From NCBI GenBank assembly GCA_026692905.1, contig JAPLNL010000029.1:1-61013 (forward strand): a stretch of 61,013 bases of DNA, given 5' to 3'. Below are positions 43,762 through 52,417 of the stretch, in pieces. Under the pieces are notes generated by a model. The model had not been told where the DNA came from and searched no databases. It saw only the letters and a list, made by a program, of their open reading frames with translations. Numbering within the stretch: the first letter of the stretch is position 1; each line of letters begins with the position of its first letter. A program made the position numbers and the translations under genes. Source of the DNA: Planctomycetota bacterium. GTDB taxonomy: Bacteria > Planctomycetota > Planctomycetia > Pirellulales > Pirellulaceae.

Positions 43762-44751
43762 TTAATTTCTTAACTTCTTAACCAAGAAATCGATCGAGTT
43801 CTGAAATTCCGGATCTTGTTTGCCAGGATAGGAAACTCGGCAGTCGACTCCTATTTCCTCACAGCGCTTTGCGAACTCGATTCCATAGATCGCTGAGTGT
43901 GTCGGATCTGGCTCTTTGCCACCAAACACGGGCTCCGTTTTCTGGTTTGGATATTCTAGAAACAACATTGGATCATCCTTGGAAACGAGCTCAATAGGAG
44001 AATACTCCTTGATCCAGGGAAGTACTTTTTCTCTGTTCTCGATCAACAAATCAAATTCGTCAGCTCGACTGCGGCCTTTGGTTGCGAATCCAAACGCATG
44101 TCCTCCATAAATCGAATTAGAAATCCAGACTCGAAGCTGTTGGGCATCAAGCGAAGTTTGCGCACCTGTAACAGCAGCAAATTGCAGACGCGACGATTGC
44201 CGAGCGATTGGGTCCTCGCTTTTGGGATCGGCCAGATCATCGTGAAGTGCTAACCACAACGATGTGCAGGCGCCAGCCGAGCCGCCTGTCGCGCCGATTC
44301 GCGACGGATCGATGTTCCACTCAGTCGCTCGTGCGCGGATCGTCTGAAGCGCCCGAGCTGCGTCTTCAACACATGCCTTCACCGGTGGTTCAACTTTTTG
44401 TTCCATCGCCTGTGGAATAAATCGATAGTTAATGGCGGCAACCGAAATTCCCGCATCCAACAGAGTCTTGATCGGACGATTTCCATAGCTCGTTTTGTCC
44501 CCGTTCATCCAACCGCCACCATGGATCAAAAGAACGACAGGGGTCGGTTTGTCGGACTTGGCTTGCCAAAAATCAAATTTTTGACGCTCCGAGTCTTTGC
44601 CATAGGTTACGTCCGCATGGGTTGGTGCCGGTCTCTCAGGCGGTTGCTTAGCAGCAGGTACCTCTTTCCCCTTTACTTTGGCTGGGGCCTTGTCTTGAGC
44701 GAAAACGGCCGAACCGAAAACACAGAATGCGAGAGCTAAAAACCACTTCAT
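43762..44751 (-). CDS. secreted alpha/beta hydrolase (esterase/lipase group)
   Basis: 329 aa from ATG 44751 (AAGGA seven bases upstream), with signal MKWFLALAFCVFGSAVFAQ and a Lys/Pro/Ala linker. BD-FAE or hormone-sensitive-lipase-like fold: oxyanion motif HGGGW at 77-81, nucleophile S158 in GATGGSAG, and YGIEFAKRCEEIGVDCRV before a likely C-terminal His. An exported carboxylesterase that may remove acetyl or feruloyl groups from polysaccharides, by analogy with the family. It is followed upstream by a secreted LamG-like gene on the same strand. Confidence 0.9.
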   Translation of the reverse strand: MKWFLALAFCVFGSAVFAQDKAPAKVKGKEVPAAKQPPERPAPTHADVTYGKDSERQKFDFWQAKSDKPTPVVLLIHGGGWMNGDKTSYGNRPIKTLLDAGISVAAINYRFIPQAMEQKVEPPVKACVEDAARALQTIRARATEWNIDPSRIGATGGSAGACTSLWLALHDDLADPKSEDPIARQSSRLQFAAVTGAQTSLDAQQLRVWISNSIYGGHAFGFATKGRSRADEFDLLIENREKVLPWIKEYSPIELVSKDDPMLFLEYPNQKTEPVFGGKEPDPTHSAIYGIEFAKRCEEIGVDCRVSYPGKQDPEFQNSIDFLVKKLRN

Positions 44752-44813
44752 AGGAGAGTCCTTATTGGGAACACAGGGAGGAGGGTAAATCACAATAGTG
44801 AAGGCGCCGATGG

Positions 44814-45506
44814 CTATTTGCCAAACAATCGAACATCGTCGAAATCATTCATGTCGTCAAAAGAACCAATCCCGATACGGCCTTTGCTAAAGGTTTTGTC
44901 CGTCGCGGTAAGATGCGGCTTCTTCATGTCGTCAAAGTAAACCTCAATCGATCCCGCGGCGCTGTCGCGTACGACTTTTACCGTATGCCATTGATCATCC
45001 CATGGCACCTCCGCCTTGTTGTCCGTCAGTGGGCGCCGAGGCTCCGCGTTCACGATCATGATTTGCCCGCTCGCAGGATCGGGTTTGGCGCCGAGATGCA
45101 CATAGTAGAAATGCTCGCGATCTTGATGGCAAAAGAACGCACAGCAGTCGCGGTGATTTCCCGTGTCCTTGGTACTGCGAACTTGGAAGATCAGTACGAA
45201 GTCTGACAGTTGCACCTCCTTGATCAAGGCGATATTGTGTGGGCTTCGAACTTTGGGTTGGTAGTCGCTGATTCGTTTGTTGAGGCCAAATGACTTCTTG
45301 CCTGCTTCCTCGTGAAGATACCAAGAAGCGTCATCGGTTGTTTCCCACCGATCGCGGCCCTTCTCAAAATCCTCGCTAAAGACCAAAGGCAATCCTCGGG
45401 ACTCTTCCTCCGATTGCCCAAGCAATGTCTGCGACGCCGGCAATAGGAATAGGGGTAACGAGCAGATCAAGTAAGATGCAAAACACAAGGGACGACGATT
45501 CGACAT
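44814..45506 (-). CDS. secreted concanavalin-like (DUF1080/LamG-type) protein
   Basis: 230 aa from ATG 45506 where a signal peptide begins (MSNRRPLCFASYLICSLPLF). The frame extends upstream to 45992, but that would overlap the plus-strand gene at 45747 and put the signal mid-protein. The mature part is a concanavalin-like jelly roll: LVFSEDFEKGRDRWETTDD, FVLIFQVRSTKDTGNHRDCC, HFYYVHLGAKPD, WHTVKVVRDSAAGSIEVYF and RIGIGSFDDMNDFDDVRL. Probably carbohydrate binding or cleaving. It lies 62 bp before the hydrolase gene, so the two may form an operon. Confidence 0.87.
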   Translation of the reverse strand: MSNRRPLCFASYLICSLPLFLLPASQTLLGQSEEESRGLPLVFSEDFEKGRDRWETTDDASWYLHEEAGKKSFGLNKRISDYQPKVRSPHNIALIKEVQLSDFVLIFQVRSTKDTGNHRDCCAFFCHQDREHFYYVHLGAKPDPASGQIMIVNAEPRRPLTDNKAEVPWDDQWHTVKVVRDSAAGSIEVYFDDMKKPHLTATDKTFSKGRIGIGSFDDMNDFDDVRLFGK

Positions 45507-45746
45507 GGGTAAAGTTGCTGTGAGAGGAATAGCAAGCACAAACGAAAACCCTATGGTACGTTGATTTTGCTTCAATTCGCAATGGCCCAACCGTAAATAT
45601 GCGGATCGAGTTGCATTGCTGGCCTGGGTTGGGATAATGCGTGGTCGGTTTTCGGGCCATCCTTTGATTGGTGACTCGAGGAACCTGAGCCGTTCCGTGC
45701 GTAGGTGTTCGGCAAATTGCATTCTCTCGATCATTGGAGCTGAAAT

Positions 45747-46826
45747 ATGTTGCGAAAGAAATTGATTTTGACTTTGACGCTCTGTGCAGCCATGCCCTCG
45801 GCGTTGCTCCAGGCGGATAGCGGTTTGAAGGAAGGGACCCCGGATATCAAGCATGCCGGCCCTTTGGCTTTTGCACCACATGGCGTTCTGCTCGTCGGTG
45901 ACACTCTGTCGGCAGCCATTTACGCAATCGATACCGGTGACGACAAAGCTACTGCCGGTGAAAAAACGGTCAACATCGAAGGGATCAATCAAAAGATCGC
46001 TGCGATGATGGGCTCTGAAGCTGCCGATACCGTTATCAATGATATGGCCGTCAATCCGCTAAGCGGAAACTTGTATCTGGCCGTTTCGCGTGGACGAGGT
46101 CCCGACGCGGCTCCAGTCATTTTCAAAGCGGATGCCAAGGGAGCTCTGACGGAACTCAGCCTTAAGAAAGTCAAGTTCAGCAAGGCAGCTATTGCCAACG
46201 CTCCCGCGTCCCAAGAAGGTCGCCGCAATCCCCGTATGAGCGCGATCACCGACATGCAGTACAAGGAAGGCAAAGTGGTTGTGGCAGGGCTTTCCAACGA
46301 AGAGTTCGCGTCTAAGCTTCGAGTCCTCAAGTACCCTTTCGACGGTAGCGGGCAAGCCACGAGCGTAGAGATGTACCACGGGGCACACGGCAAAGTCGAG
46401 ACAGCTTCGCCTGTTCGAACTTTCACGACTTACGAAGACACTGTGTTGGCTGCCTACACTTGCACTCCATTGGTTTCCATTCCTGTCGACGAGCTCAAGG
46501 ATGGAGCTAAGACCAAGGGAAAAACGATCGCCGAGCTTGGCAACATGAACCAGCCGCTAGACATGATCGTTTACAAGAAGGGTAACCAAGACTATTTGCT
46601 CATGGCCAACTCAGCCCGCGGTGTCATGAAACTAAAATTGAGCAAAGGGGATATCGATGCGACCAAAGCAATCGATTCCAGAATCGAAAGCACCGCAGGA
46701 CTTCCATTTGAGACACTAAAGGACCTCAAGGACGTCGTCCAGTTGGATAGGCTCAGCGACAATCAAGCTGTCTTGCTAGTCAACAATGCAGGCCGACAAG
46801 ACGTTCGAACCATCGATCTGCCTTAA
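45747..46826 (+). CDS. secreted protein, probable beta-propeller
   Basis: 359 aa with signal MLRKKLILTLTLCAAMPSAL. The mature part shows repeated propeller-like strands: LAFAPHGVLLVGDTLSAAIY, NDMAVNPLSGNLYLAVSRG, ITDMQYKEGKVVVAGLSNEE and MIVYKKGNQDYLLMANSARG. I cannot assign a named family. It is transcribed divergently from the concanavalin-like gene across a 240-bp spacer. Function unknown. Confidence 0.85.
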   Translation: MLRKKLILTLTLCAAMPSALLQADSGLKEGTPDIKHAGPLAFAPHGVLLVGDTLSAAIYAIDTGDDKATAGEKTVNIEGINQKIAAMMGSEAADTVINDMAVNPLSGNLYLAVSRGRGPDAAPVIFKADAKGALTELSLKKVKFSKAAIANAPASQEGRRNPRMSAITDMQYKEGKVVVAGLSNEEFASKLRVLKYPFDGSGQATSVEMYHGAHGKVETASPVRTFTTYEDTVLAAYTCTPLVSIPVDELKDGAKTKGKTIAELGNMNQPLDMIVYKKGNQDYLLMANSARGVMKLKLSKGDIDATKAIDSRIESTAGLPFETLKDLKDVVQLDRLSDNQAVLLVNNAGRQDVRTIDLP

Positions 46827-46850
46827 TTCGAAATGGATTGGCAATTCAAG

Positions 46851-46901
46851 GTCACATCCGGCAGATGTGACCCACGGTGGGTCACTCTTGCCAAGAGTGA
46901 C
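46851..46901. repeat. paired short hairpins
   Basis: gtcacatc / gatgtgac (46851-46870) and gtcactctt / aagagtgac (46881-46901) form two adjacent hairpins between co-directional genes. They share the layout of the 37.71-kb hairpin (a tetra- to nonanucleotide loop containing ccggca or cctgccgga). They could attenuate readthrough, but no T-run follows. Confidence 0.65.
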
Positions 46902-46954
46902 TTTGCACTGCCATAAGAGCAACAAAAACGACTGGCTACTATTCGGAGTGACTC

Positions 46955-48133
46955 ATGTCCAAATTCACGTTGCTTTTTTGCGTCCTACTATCATTTCAAC
47001 AAGCTCCACTTCCAGCCCATCAACCTGATGAAAAACCGGAGGTACTGATTCAGACGAAGCGAATCGATGGCTCGTCCATTCAAATTGAGTTGCGAGAATC
47101 ATCAAATTCCGCAACCTTTTCAGTCAAAGGAATTCGTTCACTTGAACAACTGCAAAAGTTGCCTAAGGACGACTTGCAAAAACTAGCAACCATTCGTGTT
47201 CAAAAGTCTCTGAACGCAAGTCTTCCGCCGTTGCTGGGAACGGTTTCTTTCATCGATTCCGAACTTCGATTTACCAGTCGCTTCCCGTTGAGCCCATCCG
47301 TTGTGTATCGGGTCGAACTATCGCCGATTCTCACAGACAATCGCGACGCGTCTCCTGTTTTATTTACAGCTCAACCGCGCAAAAGCAGTCCTCAAACAAC
47401 CGTAGTGTCCGTATTCCCATCGGCTGACGTTTTACCAGAGAACGTCCTTAAGTTTTATATCCATTTTTCGGCCTCGATGAGTCGAGGTGAAGCGTACCAG
47501 CGTGTCCATTTGATGCGAGGTAACACGGAAGTGCTAACTCCTTTTTTGGAGCTGGGAGAAGAGCTTTGGGATGCAGAACAGAGGCGATTTACGCTTTTTG
47601 TCCATCCTGGTCGTATCAAAAAAGGGTTAAAGCCCCGCGAAGAAAGCGGAGCCCCTATGGTCGATGGTAACGAATACGTTTTGCGCATCGATGGCGATTG
47701 GTTGGATGCCCAGCAGAAACCTCTGCGCGAACCTTTCGTGAAAAAATTCCGCGTCGCCGCTGCGGACGCAGTTCAGCCAGAGCCAAAGAGTTGGAAGATT
47801 GTTCCGCCTACGGCCAATTCGAGAGCCTCCGTTAAGGTGAGGTTCGATGAGCCATTGGATCATTCTTTGTTGAATCGAGTGATCAGAGTACTCGATGCTT
47901 CGAAATCAGAAGTTGCGGGAACGGTTTCCGTTTCAGAGAATGAAAAGGTTTGGTCGTTCGAACCAAAGGAACCTTGGACGCGCGGTCAATACACACTCGT
48001 AATTGCGTCGACATTGGAAGATCTCGCAGGCAACAATCTTGCGAGACCATTTGAAACCGAGGAACGAGAGGACAATGTCATCGGGGCAATTGAATCGGAG
48101 CTCTCGATACTCTTCTACGTATCGGGGCCATGA
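46955..48133 (+). CDS. secreted protein with Ig-like (SbsA/Big_5-type) domain
   Basis: 392 aa with signal MSKFTLLFCVLLSFQQAPLP. The middle and C-terminal parts look like bacterial Ig-like domains: FYIHFSASMSRGEAYQRVHL and SVKVRFDEPLDHSLLNRVIR resemble the Big_5/SbsA pattern in which F-S-(E/A)-x-(M/L) opens the domain, and WSFEPKEPWTRGQYTLVIAS then LEDLAGNNLARPF closes it. Adhesive or structural role suspected. It follows the propeller gene after 128 bp containing two hairpins. Confidence 0.82.
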   Translation: MSKFTLLFCVLLSFQQAPLPAHQPDEKPEVLIQTKRIDGSSIQIELRESSNSATFSVKGIRSLEQLQKLPKDDLQKLATIRVQKSLNASLPPLLGTVSFIDSELRFTSRFPLSPSVVYRVELSPILTDNRDASPVLFTAQPRKSSPQTTVVSVFPSADVLPENVLKFYIHFSASMSRGEAYQRVHLMRGNTEVLTPFLELGEELWDAEQRRFTLFVHPGRIKKGLKPREESGAPMVDGNEYVLRIDGDWLDAQQKPLREPFVKKFRVAAADAVQPEPKSWKIVPPTANSRASVKVRFDEPLDHSLLNRVIRVLDASKSEVAGTVSVSENEKVWSFEPKEPWTRGQYTLVIASTLEDLAGNNLARPFETEEREDNVIGAIESELSILFYVSGP

Positions 48134-48168
48134 TTCGAATCGATGTCTCAAGAAAACATTCGCCTTTT

Positions 48169-48226
48169 GGTAACCCGAAGCGTAAGCGAGGAGAGGATGA
48201 ATTTCCTCGATTACGCGTCGGGTTAC
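48169..48226. repeat. dispersed repeat, ggtaaccc family, copy 2
   Basis: ggtaacccgaagcgtaagcg begins at 48169 and the inverted cgtcgggttacc lies at 48215-48226, separated by gaggagaggatgaatttcct. It matches the element at 1518-1647 and again yields a VTRSVSEE peptide in translation. It lies between convergent genes. Confidence 0.75.
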
Positions 48227-48307
48227 CAAAGCAATCCCTTGCTCACGCATCGGGTTGTGAATAATCCTTCGAGCAGCGGTTTGCCGAAGGCGTACCTGCT
48301 GGTCGCT

Positions 48308-49423
48308 TTAGCGAATGAAGAATGGGACGGGAGGCAAGAAAGCATGCTGTAGATAGATACTAGCGGTTCCTTCCCAAAGCGCGAATTTGGCAATGTACAA
48401 GATTCCCAAATAGACCAAGACGACTGCGAACTGTGGGAACAAAGCGAAATATCTCCAGATCAAATAGATTATGTTCTCATGGTCACGTAGTTTGCGGAAC
48501 TTGCTTCGTCTCAGCGACCACCCAACGCAAAGCTTCGCCGGAAACATGAGGATGACAAAAAACAGCGACAGGATCCACCACAACTCGGGCGGTATCGGTT
48601 CAATTCGCAACAGGTAGAGTGGGACAGCAAGTACAAAGGTAGCCCAAGTTGCGAGGCAAAAAGACCATTGAGCGCTGTGATACGATCTCCATACCGACAG
48701 CACATCGAACACCGATAAGAATCGCATGTCGCGAGCCATTTGGATTTGCAGGAACGGTAAATTGAGAAGTACACACCACATTAAAAAGGCACCGATCAAT
48801 CCAACCAAAGCGGTCCCTCCGTTACCATTGCTGATCAATCCAATCGCAATAAAGCTGCTTGGCAAAACCAACCAGATGATAGCTCCAATGGATGCCATGA
48901 AGCCGAGCCACAACAGTTTGGGCAAATGAAGCGAACGAACGAATCTCCACAAGCGATCCTCGGCTTCACGCCAAACGCTGGGTCGAAAAACACTTCTCAA
49001 TGCCAACACGGGAGCGGGCCATAGAAAATGGCGAAACTTGCCGCCGCGAAAAAGAGCCCACAGGACCCACACGACCCACAGGACCGAGATAGCACGGGCT
49101 CCGCGTCGCCAATTCCTGGCCAAGTCACTGCCCTGTTGAACGAGCTCCGCCGTATAGGCCATGTCGGCGATGAACCAGACGGGCAACCAAGATAGGAAAA
49201 CAAAAATCATGATTGCAAACAATCGACCGGCAATCGCCGTCCCTGGAAAACACTTTCGGACTGCATCGCCGCGTGCAATGCGAGCCGATACCTCGAGCAT
49301 ATACCCAAAGCTGGCGAACTGCAGGATTGGAATCGTGGCCACAATGCTCAAAAGGACGATGAGGCTGGCGGTTGTCCAGAGAAAGGATGGAATCGAACAA
49401 ATCCAGCGAATCCAGTTGAGCAT
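48308..49423 (-). CDS. multi-pass membrane protein
   Basis: 371 aa from ATG 49423 (longer in-frame starts at 49501 or 49582 add hydrophilic residues). About seven to eight hydrophobic helices, beginning with SLIVLLSIVATIPILQFASF. The GYMLEVSARIARGDAVRK segment after the first helix resembles a motif in a planctomycete family of uncharacterised membrane proteins (DUF4013-like). Basic loops such as GWSLRRSKFRKLRD suggest a defined topology. No enzymatic motif is visible. Function unknown. Confidence 0.83.
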   Translation of the reverse strand: MLNWIRWICSIPSFLWTTASLIVLLSIVATIPILQFASFGYMLEVSARIARGDAVRKCFPGTAIAGRLFAIMIFVFLSWLPVWFIADMAYTAELVQQGSDLARNWRRGARAISVLWVVWVLWALFRGGKFRHFLWPAPVLALRSVFRPSVWREAEDRLWRFVRSLHLPKLLWLGFMASIGAIIWLVLPSSFIAIGLISNGNGGTALVGLIGAFLMWCVLLNLPFLQIQMARDMRFLSVFDVLSVWRSYHSAQWSFCLATWATFVLAVPLYLLRIEPIPPELWWILSLFFVILMFPAKLCVGWSLRRSKFRKLRDHENIIYLIWRYFALFPQFAVVLVYLGILYIAKFALWEGTASIYLQHAFLPPVPFFIR

Positions 49424-49810
49424 GCTTGATTGGATTCCTATCGGCTCGAAGCGAGTGGGATGCGGGAGGGAGTGAGCGAATCCTGTTCGGCTCAAACCCA
49501 TTCGATATTGGTAAAAATGGTGCAAAATGATTATTGTGTTTTGCAATCGCTTGCCTCGGCGAGTGATCTTACCACGTCGCACTTCCGGAGGACTTATGAT
49601 GGGGCAGAAAAATCGAACGCAGAAATATAGTTGCGACTTATTTTTCTGCGTTCGATCTTTCTGCCTATTTGCGTTTGGAATTCACACCGCTGTAGGCCTG
49701 TCATCAAAATCACAACTTTTTCTGTGATCTTGTTATGATAGTTGACGGTTCCGTCGCATGTGCCAAACGGACACATTTACGAAAGCCCATTGTATACCTC
49801 CGACAAAACC
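49424..49810. repeat. intergenic region with 23-bp hairpin
   Basis: A 387-bp divergent spacer before miaA. A 23-bp inverted repeat with one mismatch (49603-49625 and 49643-49665, 17-nt loop, core aatcgaacgcagaaa) dominates it. It follows gtggtaagatcactcgccg on the opposite strand. No small gene was recognised and no promoter could be fixed by eye. Confidence 0.7.
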
Positions 49811-50776
49811 ATGATTACCCCAAGTCAAACCTTCGCCGAATGGATTAAGCCTCCGATCGAAGATGCGTGGTTTTTGACTGGTCCAACTGCGTCCGGCAAG
49901 AGTCGCGTCGCTTTGGACTTGGCCGAGAAAATCGATGCTGAAATCATTTCGGTGGACTCCATGGCCGTCTACCGAGGGATGGACATTGGTACGGCCAAGC
50001 CAACCGCGGGCGAACGAGAACGGGTACCGCATCATTTGATTGACTTGGTGGAGCCCACGAGCGAGTACAGTGTTTCTCAGTTCGTAGTAGACGCGCACGC
50101 GAAAGCGGACGAAATCCGATCGCGAGGCAAGCGAGTTCTTTTGGTTGGTGGCACACCACTCTACATCAAGACACTTTTTTGTGGGATGTTTTTAGGGCCA
50201 CCGGCCGACTGGGAGTTTCGCGCCGCCGTCGAAGCGGACGTGGCAGAGTTTGGAATAGAGTCGCTTCGAAATCGACTTGAACAAGTGGACCCGTTGTCGG
50301 CCTTTAAGATCCTCGACGGTGACGTTCGGCGAATGACCAGAGCTTTAGAAGTTGCGAAGATCACAGGCAAGCCGCTCAGCCATTGGCAGAACCAATTCGA
50401 GCAAGTCCAAGGACCGACGAGCTGCAAATGCTTTGCGCTCGCATGGGATCGGACTCAAATGCATAGTCGGGTCAACCAACGCGTCGATGGCATGTTCCAT
50501 CGCGGCTTGCTCGAAGAAGTCAAGTCGCTCGTAGACAAGTTCGGTACCCTGGGACGGACAGCCGCTCAAGCAGTTGGCTACAAAGAGCCGATCGAATTCT
50601 TGAAGGGAGCGGTCAACGAAAAGGAGATGGTGGAGAAGGTCAAGGCACACACGCGTCAATTTGTGCGAAGGCAAGAAATATGGTTCCGATCGATGCCAAC
50701 CATCCAACGCGTCCCCGTGGCAAGCGAATCGGATCTAGATCAAGCTGCTAACCAAATTGTTGAACAGCTTTCCTAA
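49811..50776 (+). CDS. miaA: tRNA dimethylallyltransferase
   Basis: 321 aa from ATG 49811; an in-frame ATG at 49742 would add 23 residues. The enzyme transfers a dimethylallyl group to N6 of adenosine-37 in tRNAs reading UNN codons. The P-loop is at 24-31 (GPTASGKS), followed by SVDSMAVYRGMDIGTAKP with the substrate-binding Asp, PHHLIDLVEP, VGGTPLYIKTLFCG and TAAQAVGYKE near the C terminus, all family hallmarks. The length is typical. It is followed by a repeat-rich spacer and may be a single-gene unit. Confidence 0.96.
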   Translation: MITPSQTFAEWIKPPIEDAWFLTGPTASGKSRVALDLAEKIDAEIISVDSMAVYRGMDIGTAKPTAGERERVPHHLIDLVEPTSEYSVSQFVVDAHAKADEIRSRGKRVLLVGGTPLYIKTLFCGMFLGPPADWEFRAAVEADVAEFGIESLRNRLEQVDPLSAFKILDGDVRRMTRALEVAKITGKPLSHWQNQFEQVQGPTSCKCFALAWDRTQMHSRVNQRVDGMFHRGLLEEVKSLVDKFGTLGRTAAQAVGYKEPIEFLKGAVNEKEMVEKVKAHTRQFVRRQEIWFRSMPTIQRVPVASESDLDQAANQIVEQLS

Positions 50777-50807
50777 TCTATTTTGGCATCGTAGGACAGT
50801 TGTGCTT

Positions 50808-50970
50808 AACTGCGGAGCAGTGGCATTTGAAAGCCACGGATGAAATCCGTGGTAACGTGGTACGAATTGTCTGAGAGTCGCGGAGCGACGGCATTCCGCT
50901 CCTTCAGAGCTCGATATCAATCGGGGCGCAATACCTGGGGTTGCGTTCGCTGCGCGAACTCCACCCCAGG
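50808..50970. repeat. two-module repeat, copy 2
   Basis: Module two (aactgcggagcagtggcatt at 50808-50827, agccacggatgaaatccgtg, gagtcgcggagcgacggcat) is followed by module one, a palindrome at 50934-50970 with cctgggg / ccccagg ends around gttcgctgcgcgaac. The same modules occur at 43444-43620 in reverse order. Between miaA and a small membrane protein gene. Confidence 0.8.
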
Positions 50971-50980
50971 CTTTATAATA

Positions 50981-51322
50981 TCATCGCATTCGCGATTTAA
51001 TCGCAGATGGGTCGTACTGTTTAGCTGTGACGACATGCTTTGATTGCGCAGCACAACAAAGTAAGAATTCATTGCGCAAGCTCGCAAATCGAAATCGTCC
51101 CTTCGATCGAAAAACTCGCATAAGCAGTGCAATCACTGAGAGCGACATCAAAGTGAGAATAACTTGTTCGGCTGCCCCAAACTGCATTCCTAGAAAAGTG
51201 CAGGCCCCCAAAGTCAGAATTGCAGCGGCAATGACGACAAACAACCGTCTTTGCCAAATTTTTTTGCGAGCTAGTTGCGACGCAGGATTAAAGCTCGTCT
51301 CGATCGCTGATTCTTCTGTCAT
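50981..51322 (-). CDS. small membrane protein, hypothetical
   Basis: 113 aa from ATG 51322 (MTEESAIETSFNPASQLARK). Two hydrophobic segments, LFVVIAAAILTLGACTFLGM and VILTLMSLSVIALLMRVF, are followed by a basic C terminus. An upstream extension to 51490 runs into an intergenic palindrome and is unlikely. Unknown family. The layout suggests an inner-membrane protein, but the gene call rests only on reading-frame length and hydrophobic pattern. Confidence 0.5.
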   Translation of the reverse strand: MTEESAIETSFNPASQLARKKIWQRRLFVVIAAAILTLGACTFLGMQFGAAEQVILTLMSLSVIALLMRVFRSKGRFRFASLRNEFLLCCAAQSKHVVTAKQYDPSAIKSRMR

Positions 51323-51373
51323 CGTCCATGAAATCACAAATAAGGTGAGCGATTGGTGAAAAACGACCAAAGT

Positions 51374-51427
51374 GGCATAGGCTTCTAGCCTGTGTGTGAG
51401 CGTTTTCAAAGGCTGGAAGCCTATGCC
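51374..51427. repeat. ggcataggcttctagcc palindrome
   Basis: 17-bp inverted repeat with one mismatch, 51374-51390 and 51411-51427, 20-nt loop. It lies in the spacer between the small membrane protein gene and purQ. Downstream, 51530-51575 carries ggcgagcggcggtt and a degenerate gggctaacgcccg stem, related to other palindromes in the window. Confidence 0.75.
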
Positions 51428-51628
51428 AAAAGGCCGAATCCATTGGTTTTGCCAAGGGTTTAGAATATCGGAAACATCTCCAATGCGCATTGATAAGCAG
51501 GCTTTTCTTGGGTAGATTTCTCATCTGGCGAGCGGCGGTTGCCTGTCCAAAAACCGGGGCTAACGCCCGTCGGCTAATGATAAACCCAATACCCTAGCTT
51601 CGACCGCGATCAAGGAAAGATAATCAGG

Positions 51629-52414
51629 ATGCCTAAACCGAGAGTGCTCGTTCTGCGAGCTCCTGGCACCAATTGCGATGTAGAGACCGCTTTCGCCTTT
51701 GAAATGGCGGGTGCTGAGGCTGTCAAGCTCCACGTCAATCAGCTGATCGATCATCCCGATTTGGCCTCCAACTTTCAAATACTCTGCTTCCCGGGTGGGT
51801 TTAGCTACGGCGATGACATTGCTGCTGGCCGCATTCTGGCCACTCAGCTTCAGACCTTTTTGGCAGACACCCTTGAATCCTTCCGCCAGCACGATCGACT
51901 TGTGCTCGGCATTTGCAATGGATTCCAAATCATGATGCGTTTGGGGATCTTCTTTGATTCGGCGGAAAGCGTGCAACCTGCGACGCTCACTTGGAATCGC
52001 CAAGGTCGATTCGACAGCCGTTGGGTTCACCTCAAACCTGAAACCGACAATTGCGTCTTCCTCCGGGGAATCGACCAATGCTACTTGCCAATGGCGCATG
52101 CCGAAGGCCGATTCTTGTATCGCGACAGCGCTGCCGAGACTCTCTTAACGGAGCAAAAGCAAATCGTGCTTCGGTATGCGGATGCTGAGGGAGCAACGGG
52201 TCGCGATGTGATTTCCTTCCCCAGCAATCCCAATGGAGCGCAAGGAAACGTGGCAGGGATATGCGATTCGACCGGCCGCATCTTTGGTTTGATGCCGCAC
52301 CCGGAGCGACATTTGTTTGCGACCAACCATCCGCAATGGACCCGTCGTGAAACACAACCGGAGCATGGCGAGGGGCTCAAGTTCTTTCAGAATGCAGTCG
52401 CTTACTTTGGCTAA
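51629..52414 (+). CDS. purQ: phosphoribosylformylglycinamidine synthase, glutaminase subunit
   Basis: 261 aa, class I glutamine amidotransferase supplying ammonia to FGAM synthase in purine synthesis. The catalytic Cys is C96 in LGICNGFQ, and MPHPERHLF near 225 provides the His/Glu pair. APGTNCD at the N terminus and FPGGFSYGDDIAAGRI are diagnostic for PurQ. The length is on the long side of stand-alone PurQ (usually about 225-230), so the synthase partner PurL must be elsewhere. It is followed after 3 bp by panC, hence probably co-transcribed. Confidence 0.95.
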   Translation: MPKPRVLVLRAPGTNCDVETAFAFEMAGAEAVKLHVNQLIDHPDLASNFQILCFPGGFSYGDDIAAGRILATQLQTFLADTLESFRQHDRLVLGICNGFQIMMRLGIFFDSAESVQPATLTWNRQGRFDSRWVHLKPETDNCVFLRGIDQCYLPMAHAEGRFLYRDSAAETLLTEQKQIVLRYADAEGATGRDVISFPSNPNGAQGNVAGICDSTGRIFGLMPHPERHLFATNHPQWTRRETQPEHGEGLKFFQNAVAYFG

Positions 52415-52417
52415 CGC

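Noticed and set aside
45507-45992. N-terminal extension of the concanavalin-like protein
   Set aside because: It would overlap the plus-strand gene at 45747 and bury the signal peptide starting at 45506.
48143-48352. 69-codon frame beginning near the ggtaaccc repeat
   Set aside because: Its N-terminal part is the repeat-derived VTRSVSEE peptide, and no family or ribosome binding site is seen.
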